Shown here in pieces: positions 39,638-52,397 of a stretch of DNA of 64,000 nt (positions are counted from its first letter, which is position 1; the number at the start of each line of letters is the position of its first letter). The stretch is from Prinia subflava. Its lineage: Eukaryota > Chordata > Aves > Passeriformes > Cisticolidae. The DNA lies in contig NC_086283.1 in NCBI RefSeq assembly GCF_021018805.1, positions 14,583,162 through 14,647,161 of the forward strand. The letters run 5' to 3'. The position numbers and the translations under genes were made by a program. The notes under the pieces were generated by a model, which saw only the letters and a list, made by a program, of their open reading frames with translations, had not been told where the DNA came from and made no database searches.

Positions 39638-42600
39638 ACATTGTTCATGGTTTGCCTGTCTGAGGCAACAAGAAGTCTCAAATATTGAATTAAATACACT
39701 TAAGTCCAGCACTTAGATTTTGCCACCATGCTCCAGCTGAAAGCTAGTTTATTTAAATTATACTTAGAGGTGTTTTCTCACTGAGAGCCAAACTATTCCT
39801 TAACATACTGAGAGTAGAAGTCTTTCCAGATCTTAAGAAGGAGGATTGTTTAACACTCTGTGGAGCAGCACTCCAGACAATAACAAAGAGTGTTTTACTT
39901 TCACTTGCCACCATTGGATGGGGTAGAAGTCAGCAAGAGGTATCACTCCTTAGAGCTGAAGCCACTCTGCTTGTAGAAGATAAATCAGAAAATTCATTCC
40001 CGTTTGAGCTGCACCAAATCATTCCACTGATCTCTGTTTAGTTCCCAGCAGTGATATCTGGACACTACTTCTGCTTTGCAGCACAACACCCCACACCTCC
40101 ATGCCAGCTGTGCTTGCTGCTCCAGGGAATGCTTTCCTTTCTTCTAGGGCAGTGCTGGGCCATGGGGTGCAAAAGCAGCAAGAGGTGTCTCCTTTAGAGC
40201 AGGGCAGCTTGATGTGCCTGGTACCAGCACTGCATAAACAGTGCCAGAGATGGGGAAGAAACAGAACACTGCTCAAAGCTCCATCATGTGCCACCTTAAA
40301 ATCAATTCTGAAAAGCAATTCATTAAGCACAGAATGTACATGGCATTTCTGAGCAACAAAGGAATATGGCCTGACCATCACCACTGCCCTGACTTTCCAT
40401 AGTAAACTTTAGTATTTGGCTGTTTGTAATCCATCTGTCAACAATTTCACACAAGAAAAACACCAGGTAAATTTACAATTAATTAATTCACACATTTTCA
40501 GGAAATTCTCCCCAGTCCTGGGAAGCACATAAACACATACCTATACTCTTCTGCATAATTCTTTTCTGGGTGGCTGGATAACAAAATTGTATGCAGCAAG
40601 TTACCTGTATCCAGGAGACACGAAAAAGCTGAGTTTTGTTTTGCTCTGACACTGTCCTTAAGGGAAGCATGCTTATGACCTCTGATTATTGTGTTCTGCC
40701 ATCCAAGTCAGAATATTAATGTGCTTGCATTTTAATTTCAGTTATAACAGTAAGCAACTGTTCTACTTTGGACCTGAACTTCCTAAAATACAAAAATGTA
40801 GACCTGCAAGCTAATCAGACATCATTTTCCTGTATCTAAATAGAAGGGAAATATTCCCTCTATGAATCACCTGTGGTGACTTTGATTTATTTTTCATTAG
40901 CTGCAAAATGACTACCTAATACCTAGCTACCAGCATAGATGGCAAATGAAGCTCCCAGGAAAGCATTTATTTAGTTCACACATGACTTCACAAGGCAGAA
41001 AGTTACTATGGTTGGAAGAATGTCAAAGAAACACATCATTAAAGCCAAATTTCCAATATAATTCATTCACCAGAGGGAAGTAAAACCACTCCTCTGAATT
41101 TCACATCCTCTTACTCCTTCAAAACCATCTGCATATACCAATGACAGGGAAAAAAAGGATAGTCCACTGACAATAGGAAGGTGATGATCTTCCCGCAGGT
41201 CTTATGGGGGCATTTAACAATTGCAACAAAACAAATTCTGATGATCACAACCTGATCCCAAGCTGTGCTAACTGACCCACTGCATTCAGTGGGCCTGGCC
41301 TGAGATCCCATTAGCTGTCCCTAAAATGGGCTGCCGGTCCCTCCACTGTGTATTGCTGCCTTTGGCTAATTAAGGCAGTAGGATGCAGAGAAATCCCAGC
41401 ATCAAAAAACCCCCAAAGAGTGACCTATGTACCATAAAACCTTGCTCACAGAAAACCTTCCTGAAACATGCAAACCACACTTCTTTCAAGAAAGCGGCAA
41501 GAACTCATGGGGCAAAAGTACACGTCCAAAATGTTTTCAATAAATTGTGCGCTACCTAATTTCCTGTACTTTGCTGATAGTGGCAAGAATTTCCTGTGAC
41601 TGGGTAAAACCAAAGAACAGAAAGGTTTTTTTGACTGTGAGATTACTGTTCAATCTCTGTTACAGAAAGCCCAAAACTATGAGGGGAAATTCTTTCACAA
41701 GCTGGATCAAAATCTTCCAGAAAGTGATCCATTTGGGTGGGCATGCCCATGTGATAAAGGAGAGCAGGAATAAATCCAAATCCAAAGAAGTACAGAAACA
41801 CTCCAAATAAAACCAACTAAACAACAATGCCTCACGTAAATACTGGTGTGATTTGTTTTTTAGGTTGCCTATGTATGTGGAAAATAACAGAGAAGCCTCG
41901 GACCTTTGACATTCCCACCAGTTGATTCTTTGCCCTGCTTTTGAGTCTGCCTATATACAGACATTCAGGCAAAGGCTTTTCATTTTCTGGCAAGAAACAG
42001 GACTGAATCACATCAGTAATGGCTTTCACCTTTAGTTCTCTTCCCTCCTTCCTATAAAAGCCTGTAAACCATTGAAATTTACTGAAGAAAATAAGTACCT
42101 GCAACTTCTCTAAAATTCAACTTCAGCATGAAGAGCTTTAGCTGGGGGGTAGTTATTTTTTATTATTATTACTTTTAAATAGATTAGAGTAAATTCTTTT
42201 GTGGAAGACCTATTGTATCAGTCTAAATTAATCCCATGTCCATCCTTGAAATATTGGTACTTTTCCTCTACTTTTCCTTAGAAACCTCTTTTTTATGCTG
42301 CCTTCAAGCTCTCTGCAAACATTACAGGATGGCCTGCTCCTTTTGGGCTTCAGCTGGCTCCTCTCCAGCTATCAGCTCAACACAAATTATATCTCCCCCA
42401 CCCGTTTCTTCTCCCTCAAACAATTTTTTAGATACACTTTCCTGTGTGGGAGGAAGGGCCCAGGCACTGTCCCAGACCACTTGGTGAATCAGAGGTTTGA
42501 ACAACTGGTTCCTGTATTGTGTGGGCAGATATTCAAAGGAAGAAAGGTTCAAGCCACCAAACCCTTTGGAGAGGCAGGAGAAGGTGCTGTGTGAAAGAGG

Positions 42601-43849
42601 AAGCTTTATATCTCGAGGAGCCCAACATCACATCTCAAGCTCATTTTACAAAGAGATTTTCAAGACAGTCTGGTTTCATGGATAGTGGGGAACTTCAAAG
42701 GCAAAAACTTCACCATCCTGTTGCACTGGTAGTACTCAGTGTCAATGACAGCAGAGTAGTCCCCCCCCATGCTATGGGACAGGGATTTCTCCAACCCCAG
42801 GAACTGCAGCTATTTTTGCAGTTTGGTAAGGTGCAGATAACATGTCATACCACATACCTGAAGGATTAAATTCTCTTGGGCCATAAATAGCAAACTCCTT
42901 TTCCTCACTTTGCCTCTTAGCAAGCCAAAGCCATGTTACCCCTCTCAGGGCAGTATCAGTGATGTTCTCCACTCAGCTGCACTTCCCATTCTGCCTTCCT
43001 GCTGGAGAGACAGCCTTGCCACTGCTGTGTTTGCTGGCATCCATTCATTCCCCTACTCTAACAGCACTTCCCGACTTGATTTCAGCTCCAGGAAAAATGC
43101 AAGAGAATTTTGTGTTCAAATGCTATCCAAATATTTATATTTTGCTTGTATAGTTTAGTTAATGTGAAATCACTACTAGCTCTTCTTTTCTGTTGAAATA
43201 ATGAAGTCATCCAGAATAGATTTTCTATAAAGCTTAGCTCTCATTTCTATGCCTCTGAAAAGCTGCCTTTTTAAAATGGTGTTGTTTACAGCAATCATTG
43301 GAAGCTGCACACTATACAGAATCCAATCTTCAGTTCCACTGAGTGTTTCAATATTACTATAGTTCATGTGCCCGTGGAATAATATCACTTTTCTCCAGTG
43401 AACATACTATCAGCTATTTAGCTCTAGCAGTACTATCTAGCAGTCCAACTTTTAAGAGCCCAAAAGCATCAAAACAAGGATTCTGTATCACTCCTTCAGT
43501 ATTGGAATAACATAATTAGGACAACACATTAATAAGAATATAGTTTGGGGTCAGATTTGGGGATATTCTTTTTCCATGCATTCTCCTTTCCTTGAGAAAT
43601 TATCAGGTATCCCATAGAACTATATTACTGAAAAGGCATAACAAATTTCCCTTTGTGCAGTGAGATTTAGATGAGGTAGAGTGATTAACTGATTTATAAT
43701 GATTTTATATGATGTATTCCCTCAAATTCCAGTTTTGACAGCCAGGTATCTGACAGGCCTGGGTTTAGTACCTACAAAGACTATTTTGAGACGTCTGTAT
43801 TTTTGTCATTCTTTTCAGAGTTTAAAGACTCCTTTTTAAGTTGCTTTTC

Positions 43850-44210
43850 AAGACAGATATAGACGAACTTGAGCATGTCCAATAAAGGGCCAATGCAGAT
43901 GACTGAAATATGCTGAAAACAATGGCACTTCTTAGGATGAAGATGAGAAAGTTTAGAGGAGATATTATGTGTGTATGTACCTGACTGAAGCAGGGAGAAG
44001 GATGGTAAATGAGAGATAGCCAGACTCTTCCCAGTGGAACTCAGTGACAGTACAAGATACAATGGACGCAAATGGAAATACAGGAAATCCCTTTTAAACA
44101 TAAGAAAATACTATTTTATTGTCAGGGTGATAAAACACTGGAACAGCCTGCCCAAAGATGTTTCGGAGTCCCCACTCCAGGAGATACCCAAAACCCAACT
44201 GGGCAAAGCT
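43850..44210 (+). mobile_element. CR1 LINE fragment
   Basis: A diverged CR1 3' region on the plus strand. It shows the 'cttgagcatgtccaa' block, then 'cagactcttcccagtgg', 'aaatacaggaaatccc', 'aacactggaacagcctgccc' and 'gagatacccaaaacccaact'. The ATTCTATGA terminal repeat is missing, so both ends are truncated. The frames across it are non-coding relics. Confidence 0.85.
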
Positions 44211-47170
44211 CACAAGTCCTTTGCAGCCTTAGGAATTCTGCAGTTGTGACTCATGAACAATCACAAACTACCTGCTTCAACTTTTGTTCATTATTTCTTG
44301 CCCCGGCAATACATCAACAACAAGACACAAATAGCTATTCTTTATGAAATCAAAGACACTCCCACAGCAAAAGAAACAACATTTTATCCACAAAAAGAAA
44401 TATCCAAAACTAATTTCTCACAGACAAAACCTGAAATGTGTCTATTCTTAGAATACAGAGACGGAAAAGACAGACTATTCCACGGAAAGCTGCAAAAGAA
44501 GAGAGAAAACAAAAAAGATTTTATGCCATCCCTGGCAACAAAACTGACTTTCCAGACTATTTATATGTCTGCAGAGCTATAGCTATTTGCCATTCAATTC
44601 ATTCTTACCCTCCATTTTCCCAACTTACAATTTACATTTTTCTCCTCATTTCAAATGCAAAAATCCTTTCAGAAAATCCTCTTTACAGAAACCCATAGCA
44701 CTCAGACCCAAGGGACCCTGTTGCCTATGGGACATTGAATGCCAGCAGGCTGTCAGACCTCACCCACAACTTTCTTGTTCTCCACAGTACCTTCAGAGCA
44801 GTTTGCAGCGTAAGCCTCAGTAACAGCAGCTTTTCCCATTTTTGCCTATCTTGCTGCTGAGAGATTCAAAACATACATATATATTAAAAAAGTAATATGC
44901 CATGCTTGTGAAAAGAAAATTATGAGACTATTTCAAGTAAATTAAAAAAAATACTTGAAACTTCATACCTCTTGTTCCAAGCTTTGGAATAGTAACAACA
45001 GAAAACAGAGATTTCAGACATAGCAGACACTTCCTGCCTGCTAATATGCACCTCCCTTAACTCTCACTGCAATTTCAGTTCACTTTGAAGCTGTACAGTG
45101 ATTCCTATTTTCTTAAAAAGGATGTAATCCCATGGAGAACCAACTTTTCCCTAGCAATTTCTCTCATTCAGCATTTGTACTAGGTTAGTATTCTGACATC
45201 TTTGCTCTTACTATATGCAATACAAAATTACTGACAGGTTAGATGGTGCTCCAGGTTCTATTATTTTCAGATCCTATTATTTTTACTTTATGCTTCTGGG
45301 ATTTTTATATTCTTAGATGGTACTGAGAAGAAATAATATTTCTGTGAAAGTGAGGACCAATTTCTTTGCTCTCCACTCAGCTAATATTTCTTCTGCTTCA
45401 GCATTTGTGACCCTTCCAGGATCAGATTCTTAAAACCAACTGTTGTTAATTGCTTCATTCCTAGAAAACTGGAGATGTTCATAATAACATCAACTATTCC
45501 ATAAAGCTTATGACAATAATTCCTGTGTTAATTGGTGGAAAATTAGCTGGTATAAAAGCATTTCCATTTATCTTTTGGTTCACATTGGAATAAGGTGACA
45601 AAGACTTCTATCTGCAATCTAAATCTTGTTCTCTCTTGCAAACACCAGACACAGTTCACACATTGACTAATATAATTCCACACTAGCAGTTCTCCCAGAC
45701 AGCATGGTAAGAAAATGTCAGCTGGTCCACTGTAATTCTGCTGAGTTAATCATCAGTTCAAAATGTCAGCATCCTATTTCCTTCCTCCTTGTCTTGATTT
45801 CCTTCTCATAAAGTTTCAAATGAACTTTAATAACTCTGAGACAGACCCTCCATTGCACCAAGGTATAAGAAATAGGTTGGAAATATGTAATACAGAAGTG
45901 AGGCGAGGTGCACTGAAGTTTCACGCCAATATTAAGTAACAAGCAAAAGTCCTTAGTGCTGTTTAGGTTCTCATGCCACCCTCAATGCTTTGCTCCTTCC
46001 CATCTGAGCTCTCAGCTCTGTAAACAGGATACCCAGATAGGCAAGAGGCTCTGCACACGCTGAGGGAGCAGGGTAGCACTTCACCCAGTACATGGTTTCA
46101 CTTAGGTCAGGCAATGCTACACAATTAGAGGTGGTATTTCATTTTGTTTTCCTGCTATTCCAAGTTTGACATCAAATTCTGGGTCATTTCTAGAGTGGAA
46201 AATATTAAATATAAACGTGCATATGGAAAAGATTTAAAAAAACAAACCCTCAGGGAAAGAAAAAGGCAGACTGCACCTTCATAGCAGGTTACTCACCTTG
46301 GTGTGTGTGTGTTCTTTTTTAAAAACGCCTATTTGCTTTTCTTTTAGATTACAGATGCGGAGTAATACTTGCTTAAGCTTCCTTAAAAATACAGTGACAG
46401 AGGTAAAAAGTCTGCTTTTCAGATGAGACAATATATTGACAGTATGAAGGATAGCTTTCTGCTAAGAGATCAAGTCATTCCTGCTTTGCACACTCATTGA
46501 AATCACATGCCTACCACTCATCTTTTAGTCCATCTATAGTTGATCTTCACCTGTGGATGCATAGAAGTGTAAGGCTCTTGTTTCAGCATGCTTATAAGTT
46601 CATATATCACACAGAATACATCTGACAGCACTTGGAGTCCTCCCACATGTTTTGGTAAGAGCATCTACATCAGAGAAGAGGAAAGAGCCATTCTCTCTCT
46701 AGACCAGACAATTCTTTTCCTGAGTTTTGCAGACAACCAAGTTGCTGAATTGCATCCCGATTCAGAGATGCTGCTGCTACTTTTTTCATTTTATTATTAT
46801 TATCTATTTAATAGTCCTTTAACTGCCATTTCTTTCATTAAATTGCCCCTGGAAGTCATGTAAAGGTTTATTATCTACAGAATGGGAAAAGCTGCTTCCC
46901 TGTTTTCAATCTGACACTTTGTAGCTTCAGTGGTTGCCTCCAAGCTGTATTTTCTGTTCAGACATGAAAATAAGCAAAAGATCCTTATTCACCTCTGTAT
47001 CCCACTCAAGGTTTCACAGACCCCCTTGTCACACCCTCCTACTCCTTGCTGTCCTGACTATTATGCACCAACATGGAAGCCTGTCCATACTTTCCTTCTA
47101 TATCCCTTTTGAGGTAAGGAAAACAGACTGCACAGTCAAAATGTGGATTTAAAGAGCACATTATGAACAT
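44211..47170. other. Non-coding unique DNA, no gene seen
   Basis: AT-rich sequence with short TTA/ATT runs (for example near 46793-46802). No gene, RNA gene or repeat is recognised. Confidence 0.6.
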
Positions 47171-47550
47171 GGGATCATAGAATAGTTAGGGTTGGAAATA
47201 GCCTTAGAGATCAGTTAGTTCCAATCTGGCCTTTAACACTGACAGGGATAGGGCATTCATTGTTCCAGTCTCACCACCCTTACAGTGTTTCTTCCTGATG
47301 TCTTGTCTAGACCTACCCTCATTCAGGTTAAAAGAATTGCCACTTGTCCCATCACTACATGTCCTTGAGAAAAGTGCCTCTCCAGTTTTCTTGTAGGCCT
47401 CTTTAGGTACTGGAAGGGTCTCTAAGTTCTTCCAAGAGTCTTTTCTTTTCCAAACATTCCAACTCTTTCAGCCTGTCTGCAGAGGAAATGTGCTCCAGCT
47501 CCCTACCTTTGTGATCCTCCTCTGGACCAGCTTCAACAGGGCCACTTTAT
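47171..47550 (-). mobile_element. CR1 LINE 3'-end fragment
   Basis: This is the complement of a CR1 3' end. The plus strand starts with 'gatcatagaatagttaggg' (the reversed ATTCTATGA terminus), then 'tttcttcctgatgtcttgtc', 'ttgtcccatcactacatg', 'cttgtaggcctctttagg', 'ctctttcagcctgtct' and 'gatcctcctctggaccagct'. It is about 380 bp, 5'-truncated and diverged. Confidence 0.9.
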
Positions 47551-49175
47551 TCCCCATTCTCTCATCTGATAATTAGTTACTAACAGCTGAGATCCTTTTT
47601 TGGTACTACAATAAATTAATATTACAATACCAAACCTACTTTCTATGGAGTAGCAGCCAGCCCAGAATCTATCATTATATATTTAAGTTCAAGTTATTCC
47701 CCTCTCTCAACACCCAAATACCTATTTATCAGCATTATGCTAGTAACAATTTGCAGTAATTTGTAATAACAGAAAGCCTAACTTTGAATAAAGCTATTTT
47801 AAAAATGCTGTAGTGGTTTTGGAATGGAACATTATGTTATTTTCTTTTAAATACTAATCCTGCCTTTAAAGGTACGATACTTTCACTACTCTAGACCCTT
47901 AAGTGTCAGAGTTACCTATATCCTTGAGATATACACCCCCAGAGAAATAGTACTAATACAATTTTACCTCACTACACTTTTCACACATTTTTTTGTTATT
48001 TACAGAAAACATGGTTGAAAAATTTGGGTGGAGAGGACACGTGTGGAGAAAAGAATTCTTGCCAAATTATTCTTTGCACTTTCAAACTGGAATTAAAAAA
48101 CTAATTTAATTGCATTTTAGTAAAAAACCTACATTGGGGATTTTCTATGCCCTGTCCCGTTTCCCACCCTCCCTCTCTTAGTGCAATGACTTGGATGTAA
48201 AATGCATGAGCAGTACACAGTTCTCTCTACCTCACCAGGAAGGCTGGCTGATACATTCAAGGAGAGCTCGCAGATCCGTGCTTGGCTTTGGCATCTGGCA
48301 GACACTTGTTTGGAGCCCTCAGTCTGGAAGGACAGTTTTCACAGTAGCAGTGCTCAAGGGCTCACTGTATAAAACACTCTTCTCTGGGTAACAGACACAC
48401 GGCACTTGCTTAGGAAGCAATCCTGACACCATTCATGGGGGCAGAGCAAAGTGGAAGCAAACATCTACATCCATTCTCAGTTAAACCTTGTAATCCCAAC
48501 TATTCCCTGGAGAAATCCCCATCTCAGTACCAACTGCATAAACCTTTGCGCCTTTCCAACCTCCCTCCCACCCCTAACTGACGCTGTACTCAGAGCATTT
48601 ATTGACCACAACAAGTTCCCAGAAAGGTGAACTCTCTAGGTAGCATTTATTTAACAGAGAGATGGGAAGGCCTGTAAGAGTGGGTTTTCACAATTTATGT
48701 TCCAGCTCAGTGCTGGAGCTGAAGCAGAAGAGATCCTGAGACAGAGCTAGAGCTGCAGCCTGATTCATGACAGCCAGCCAAGAAGATCACATAGAATTAT
48801 AGATCCTACCACCTGCTCCTAGATAAATACCTGGAAAAATTCCAAGGTGCATAGCTTGATGTGACCACCCACACCAGAACGCTTGCTGACACGCTTGATC
48901 TGCTGCTAATCATGTCTGCTGTCTTGGCCAGCCCAGCTGTGAGGACGGATCTGTTCAGCCACATGTCCCAAAGGCTAACTAGTCCTGACCTGCAGCAGAA
49001 CAAACCAGCAGACATGCCAGGAGACAAAGCTCTTGTCTGGCACTAGGGCTTCGGAGTGTAGCCATACCCCAAAATGAGTTTGCTGTCTGATGTCAGGGAG
49101 TGCTGTACTGCAGGAGAGGGGGCAGAATACGCCAATAGGAGTTGCACATTTCCTAAAGAGTCCAAGAAACAGATG
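47551..49175. other. Non-coding unique DNA flanking the retroviral insertion
   Basis: No gene or repeat is recognised. GC content rises mildly from about 48.1 kb. The block ends at the target-site duplication of the adjacent element. Confidence 0.6.
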
Positions 49176-49181
49176 TATGCA
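49176..49181. repeat. Target-site duplication, left copy
   Basis: tatgca immediately outside the 3' LTR, matched exactly by tatgca at 53651-53656. Six base pairs is the duplication length of alpha- and betaretroviral integrases. Confidence 0.85.
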
Positions 49182-49605
49182 TATCGAGATTTCTCCCGAT
49201 AACTCCGAGGGTCCAGCCAGCGGAGAAATGGCTTAATAAAATAGCGAGACGGCTTCCCAGGATATGCTTTGTAAAATAAAGTTTTAATAACAGGAAAATA
49301 ATAAACGTTACAAAATGAAAAGAGATAAGCCGAGCACAGTGTACCAAGCACAGCTACACAGGCTAAGGCACTCCCAAAAAGCCTCGTGTACCTTTATGCA
49401 GGCCCTTTAGTACTCGATGGTCTAGGTGGGCTTTTTTGGCTCTTGGCCCAATGAGATGGACACTAGACTTTGAGGTGCACTTCTACAGTCCTATCACTGT
49501 GTCTGTGCTGGGACCAAGCCAATTACAGCAAGCAGGCTATAGAAAATTCTAGCTTCACTTCCTTATATGGAAACACCTGCTCGGGTACAGAAATGCACGA
49601 CTACA
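49182..49605 (-). repeat. 3' LTR of the retroviral element
   Basis: 424 bp, 422 of them identical to the copy at 53227-53650. On the minus strand it begins TGTAGTCG and ends CTCGATA. CCAAT-type boxes (ATTGG), a CATAAAG TATA-like element and ATTAAA (plus-strand tttaat at 49283-49288) occur in the order U3, R, U5. The 3' dinucleotide is TA rather than the usual CA. Open frames of about 64 codons across both LTRs are shadows. Confidence 0.92.
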
Positions 49606-49615
49606 TCTCACCCTG
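49606..49615 (-). other. Candidate polypurine tract
   Basis: CAGGGTGAGA on the minus strand directly abuts the 3' LTR. It is short and interrupted by a C and a T, so it is a weak plus-strand primer site, but it is in the right position. Confidence 0.4.
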
Positions 49616-50078
49616 TAAAATCATATTAAAAAAAGAAAAAAAAGAGAAATAGTTACTTTGAAAAAATTCTCACTTTTGTTCATAATTGTGATTGTGTCAA
49701 TAACTTATTGTTATTTAACAATTTGGTTTATAGTTAAGCTATAGTTTTATGGATTACAAAATTTTAAATTTGGTACTTTCTTTTTATTAGCCAATCTTTT
49801 AAATTTAATATTTAGTCTCAAATTACATATGAATCTTATTTTACTTTTTGTTTGGGGAGATTTTTTCAAGTGAACTATATTTTCTTTTTCTTCTACATAA
49901 AGATTTGATAATAACTTTTAACATACAACAACGAACAATTTTGACATGACAATAATAACTTCAGAAATTTTAACAGTGCAACTTTTATAAAACTTAAGTC
50001 TCTGCTTCAAACGTATTTCAGTGTCTATAGTGCTGGGCTGTGTCAAAATGCAGAAGTCTTCTTGAAGACCATCTGGGG

Positions 50079-50186
50079 TCATCTAGTGTCTTTGGTGTGT
50101 TCTTCTTCAGGTGTGCTCTGCTGCTCTTTTCTTCTTTTGTAGTTGTGACTCAACTTCTTTTGCAGGAACTTTCTTAGAGTCTGTAC
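50079..50186 (-). CDS. Short basic reading frame after a splice acceptor
   Basis: Directly after the acceptor at 50187-50188 a frame of 35 codons runs to a TGA at 50079-50081. It has no ATG near its start, so it could only be translated after splicing to an upstream coding exon. The predicted peptide is strongly basic in its first half (VQTLRKFLQKKLSHNYKRRK) and acidic near its end. The basic cluster is reminiscent of RNA-binding arginine/lysine-rich motifs, but no family is recognised and the length is close to chance expectation. It lies between the AT-rich filler and the 3' LTR, where complex betaretroviruses keep envelope and small regulatory exons. Both coding status and function are speculative. 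Confidence 0.2.
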   Translation of the reverse strand, partial: VQTLRKFLQKKLSHNYKRRKEQQSTPEEEHTKDTR

Positions 50187-50207
50187 CTGTGGAGACAAAC
50201 AAAACCT
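50187..50207 (-). promoter_or_regulatory. Candidate splice acceptor (distal)
   Basis: The minus strand reads TTTTGTTTGTCTCCACAG|GT, a pyrimidine-rich tract with consensus CAG. The exon would start at 50186. Confidence 0.45.
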
Positions 50208-51499
50208 CTCTCCCTGCCATAAAGGACAGGCTCTAAAATTTGTCTTGTTTTCAGAATTTTTATGAATATGAGAGATTAAAAAACATATATATAACTTTGT
50301 TCAACCTTTCTATAATAGAAAGCACTACACCCTTTCCCATTTTTATCTTTTAAAGAGCATTTTTAGCTATTTGTGTGTTTTTTAGCAATAGATTGGCTTT
50401 TGAATGAATTAGTTATAATATGTGGTAAATTTTAATATGTTGAAAAACTTCTGTAATTTTAAGAACTGTACATTTAGGAATGAGAAATGTTTACAAGAGA
50501 TGTTTTAATTGTCTTTTTTGGTCTTTTTCTCCTTTATGTGTTGAGGTAGAACATACTTTAAAAAGTGTGTGGTTAGACAAGTGAATTTGTTTGAATTGTT
50601 TAAATGGTTGATATTGCATGATACTTGTTTTTAATTTTGAGGGTTAACTTTTGCTGCTATTGATGGTGTTGTTAGTGTTTGGTAGTTTGGGCATGGTTGC
50701 ACAATTGTCTTAATTTGACTTTGAGATATATGCGACACTTTTTACAAGAGCTGATGTATTTTGATGTATGGTTAAAAGTTTGCTGTTACCTTGCTATTTG
50801 CTATAAAACTTAGGAGTTTAGTGTTTGCTTTAACATGTGACACAATACAGGTGCTGTTGAGAAAAAAGGAAAAAGATTAGTATTTTAATGTGAATTTTAC
50901 AATTGATTAGAACTTTTTCTTGAGAGGTCTCTGTTCCCTCTACCAAACTTGCAACATAAAAATTTGTAAACATAAAATATGAACTTTGAAAAACATGTAG
51001 ACAGTTGTTCTTTTTTGGTTTTGAGATATAGTTTTTAGACTTTCTTAAAATCTTATTTTTATTTTTTGGTGTTAGGATTATACTACATGGTTATGAGATT
51101 TTAGATTTTCTTGACTTATTTATAAAACGAATTGTTTTTAGAGGAGTATGAATTTTGAAAGGTTTTCAATTTAATTATAGAGATGAATTTAATAATTTTT
51201 TTTGGAATATTTATACGGGCCATTTTTAAAAAACTTTTGAATTTTGAATTAACTATTTCAATTAAAGATATGAGCAAGCAAAATATTTTTGCAGAATCTT
51301 TTCCTGTAAAGGAAAAATTATTTAGGAATTCGCTTTTATAATTAGCTTGGAATATAAATTTTTTGGGCAAGTTATTACAATCTTCTTGCTTAATTGACAA
51401 AACAGAAAAGAAAAGCCTTTTGTTTTGGAATTACTTGGTAGTCTTTTTGAGATTTTAATGAAAAAATTAACTTATAAAGTTCTGGGTTTCTTGTTAAAA
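50208..51499 (-). other. AT-rich filler inside the element, origin unknown
   Basis: About 1.3 kb, far richer in A and T than the gag segments next to it. It occupies the place where capsid through envelope would lie. It contains one frame of 94 codons (51116-51400), lysine-, isoleucine- and phenylalanine-rich without a proper ATG start, which matches nothing I know. No polymerase motif is visible. It may be captured host DNA or decayed viral sequence. Confidence 0.6.
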
Positions 51500-51525
51500 C
51501 TGCAAAATAAAAGAATAGGTTAGGG
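51500..51525 (-). promoter_or_regulatory. Candidate splice acceptor (proximal) with branch site
   Basis: The minus strand reads TATTCTTTTATTTTGCAG, preceded by a CTAAC branch-site-like string. The AG is at 51500-51501, just after the gag remnant ends. Confidence 0.45.
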
Positions 51526-51527
51526 TT

Positions 51528-52397
51528 TTAAGGTATTTTGAGCTTGCTGCTTTGGTGGATTCTTGTGGTGGTTTTCATGACAGTCTTCTTTTGGACGAAG
51601 TCTACTTTGTATCTTGGCTGCTGGAATTGAACTGTTAGCTGTCTCTGTTCTGTTTTCTTGGAGGGTTTTAGACGATGATAAACTTTCACTGCTTCAGTCT
51701 TGCTCTGTCCTTGTTTTTGTTTTGTTTTGGTCTCTTGTCGCCAGAGCCGGGCTGGCTCTGGGGTGCTGGTTTCTTTCCTTATCTTGTGCCAGGGATCTAT
51801 GCTGGCTGATGAATCCTCTGAATCATCAGAGAAACTGCAGGACGTGTGGGAAACCTTCTGATTTTTCATCGGAGTTTGTTTACATTTCTCCGGCATGGGC
51901 GCCGCCATCTTGGGGAGGGCAAGTTCCGGGATGTCACATCCGGTTCCCACGCTCGTCACAGCCAGGGCGTGTCTGTCCAGGCTGTGGGTGGCAACCCGGG
52001 GCGGTGCCCGAGGCTTGGGACCGCCCATGGAGGGGGAGCCTCCCGTGCTGGAGTGGGAGGAGCTGAGCGACACATCAGATGGGGCGTGCCGCAGCGTCGG
52101 GCTGTACTGAGCCCGCCCACATGGAGCTAAAGTTTCTGCCTCAGAGATGGGGAGAATTCCACGTTTTTCTTTGTTCTGTGAGCCCGCGCTTTCAGGGCTT
52201 TGTTCAAAACTCGCGCGCTCAAAATTAACGGACTGGGATCGCCCGAATCTCGTACTGGGTGACTGAGGGGGTGGGGAGGGCGGTTGGAATGGAACCTTTG
52301 CCTGCTTGGCCAAGGCTGGCACAGGTCCCACTCCGGGGGTCTGAGGACGGCTCGGGGAGGGCTTTGAGTCCTTCCCTGCCTGCTTCTCGGGAGTAAA
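51528..52397 (-). pseudogene. gag: gag, proline-rich downstream part in shifted frame
   Basis: This minus-strand frame is open from just after a TGA at 52398-52400 to a stop at 51528-51530, about 289 codons. It carries the expected continuation of gag after the matrix domain: a proline/serine-rich linker (KVPFQPPSPPPQSPSTRF), later a serine/acidic patch (SFSDDSEDSSAS) and a basic C-terminal third rich in K, Q and T. It overlaps the end of the upstream matrix frame in a different phase. The change is what a 1-nt deletion (or 2-nt insertion) between about 52340 and 52397 would give. No major homology region, zinc knuckle or PPxY late motif is seen. The first in-frame start is a GTG at 52331, so alone it is unlikely to be translated. 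Plus-strand frames here, up to 150 codons, are shadows. Confidence 0.6.

Larger units (their letters stand above)
33271..43849. other. Non-coding unique DNA, no confident gene
   Basis: No interspersed repeat or confident gene is seen in this 10.6-kb stretch. The only parts I single out are a candidate exon near 34980-35113 and an X-box-like palindrome at 39624-39637. Other open frames, up to 121 codons, do not look like proteins. Confidence 0.55.

Noticed and set aside
49153..49351. 64- and 102-codon frames repeated at both LTRs
   Set aside because: They are duplicates of LTR sequence that differ where they run into flanking DNA; no coding signature.
51614..52066. 150-codon plus-strand open frame over the gag region
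   Set aside because: It is antisense to the proline-rich gag frame, and its length follows from the GC-rich composition there. Element orientation is fixed by LTR, primer site and matrix order.
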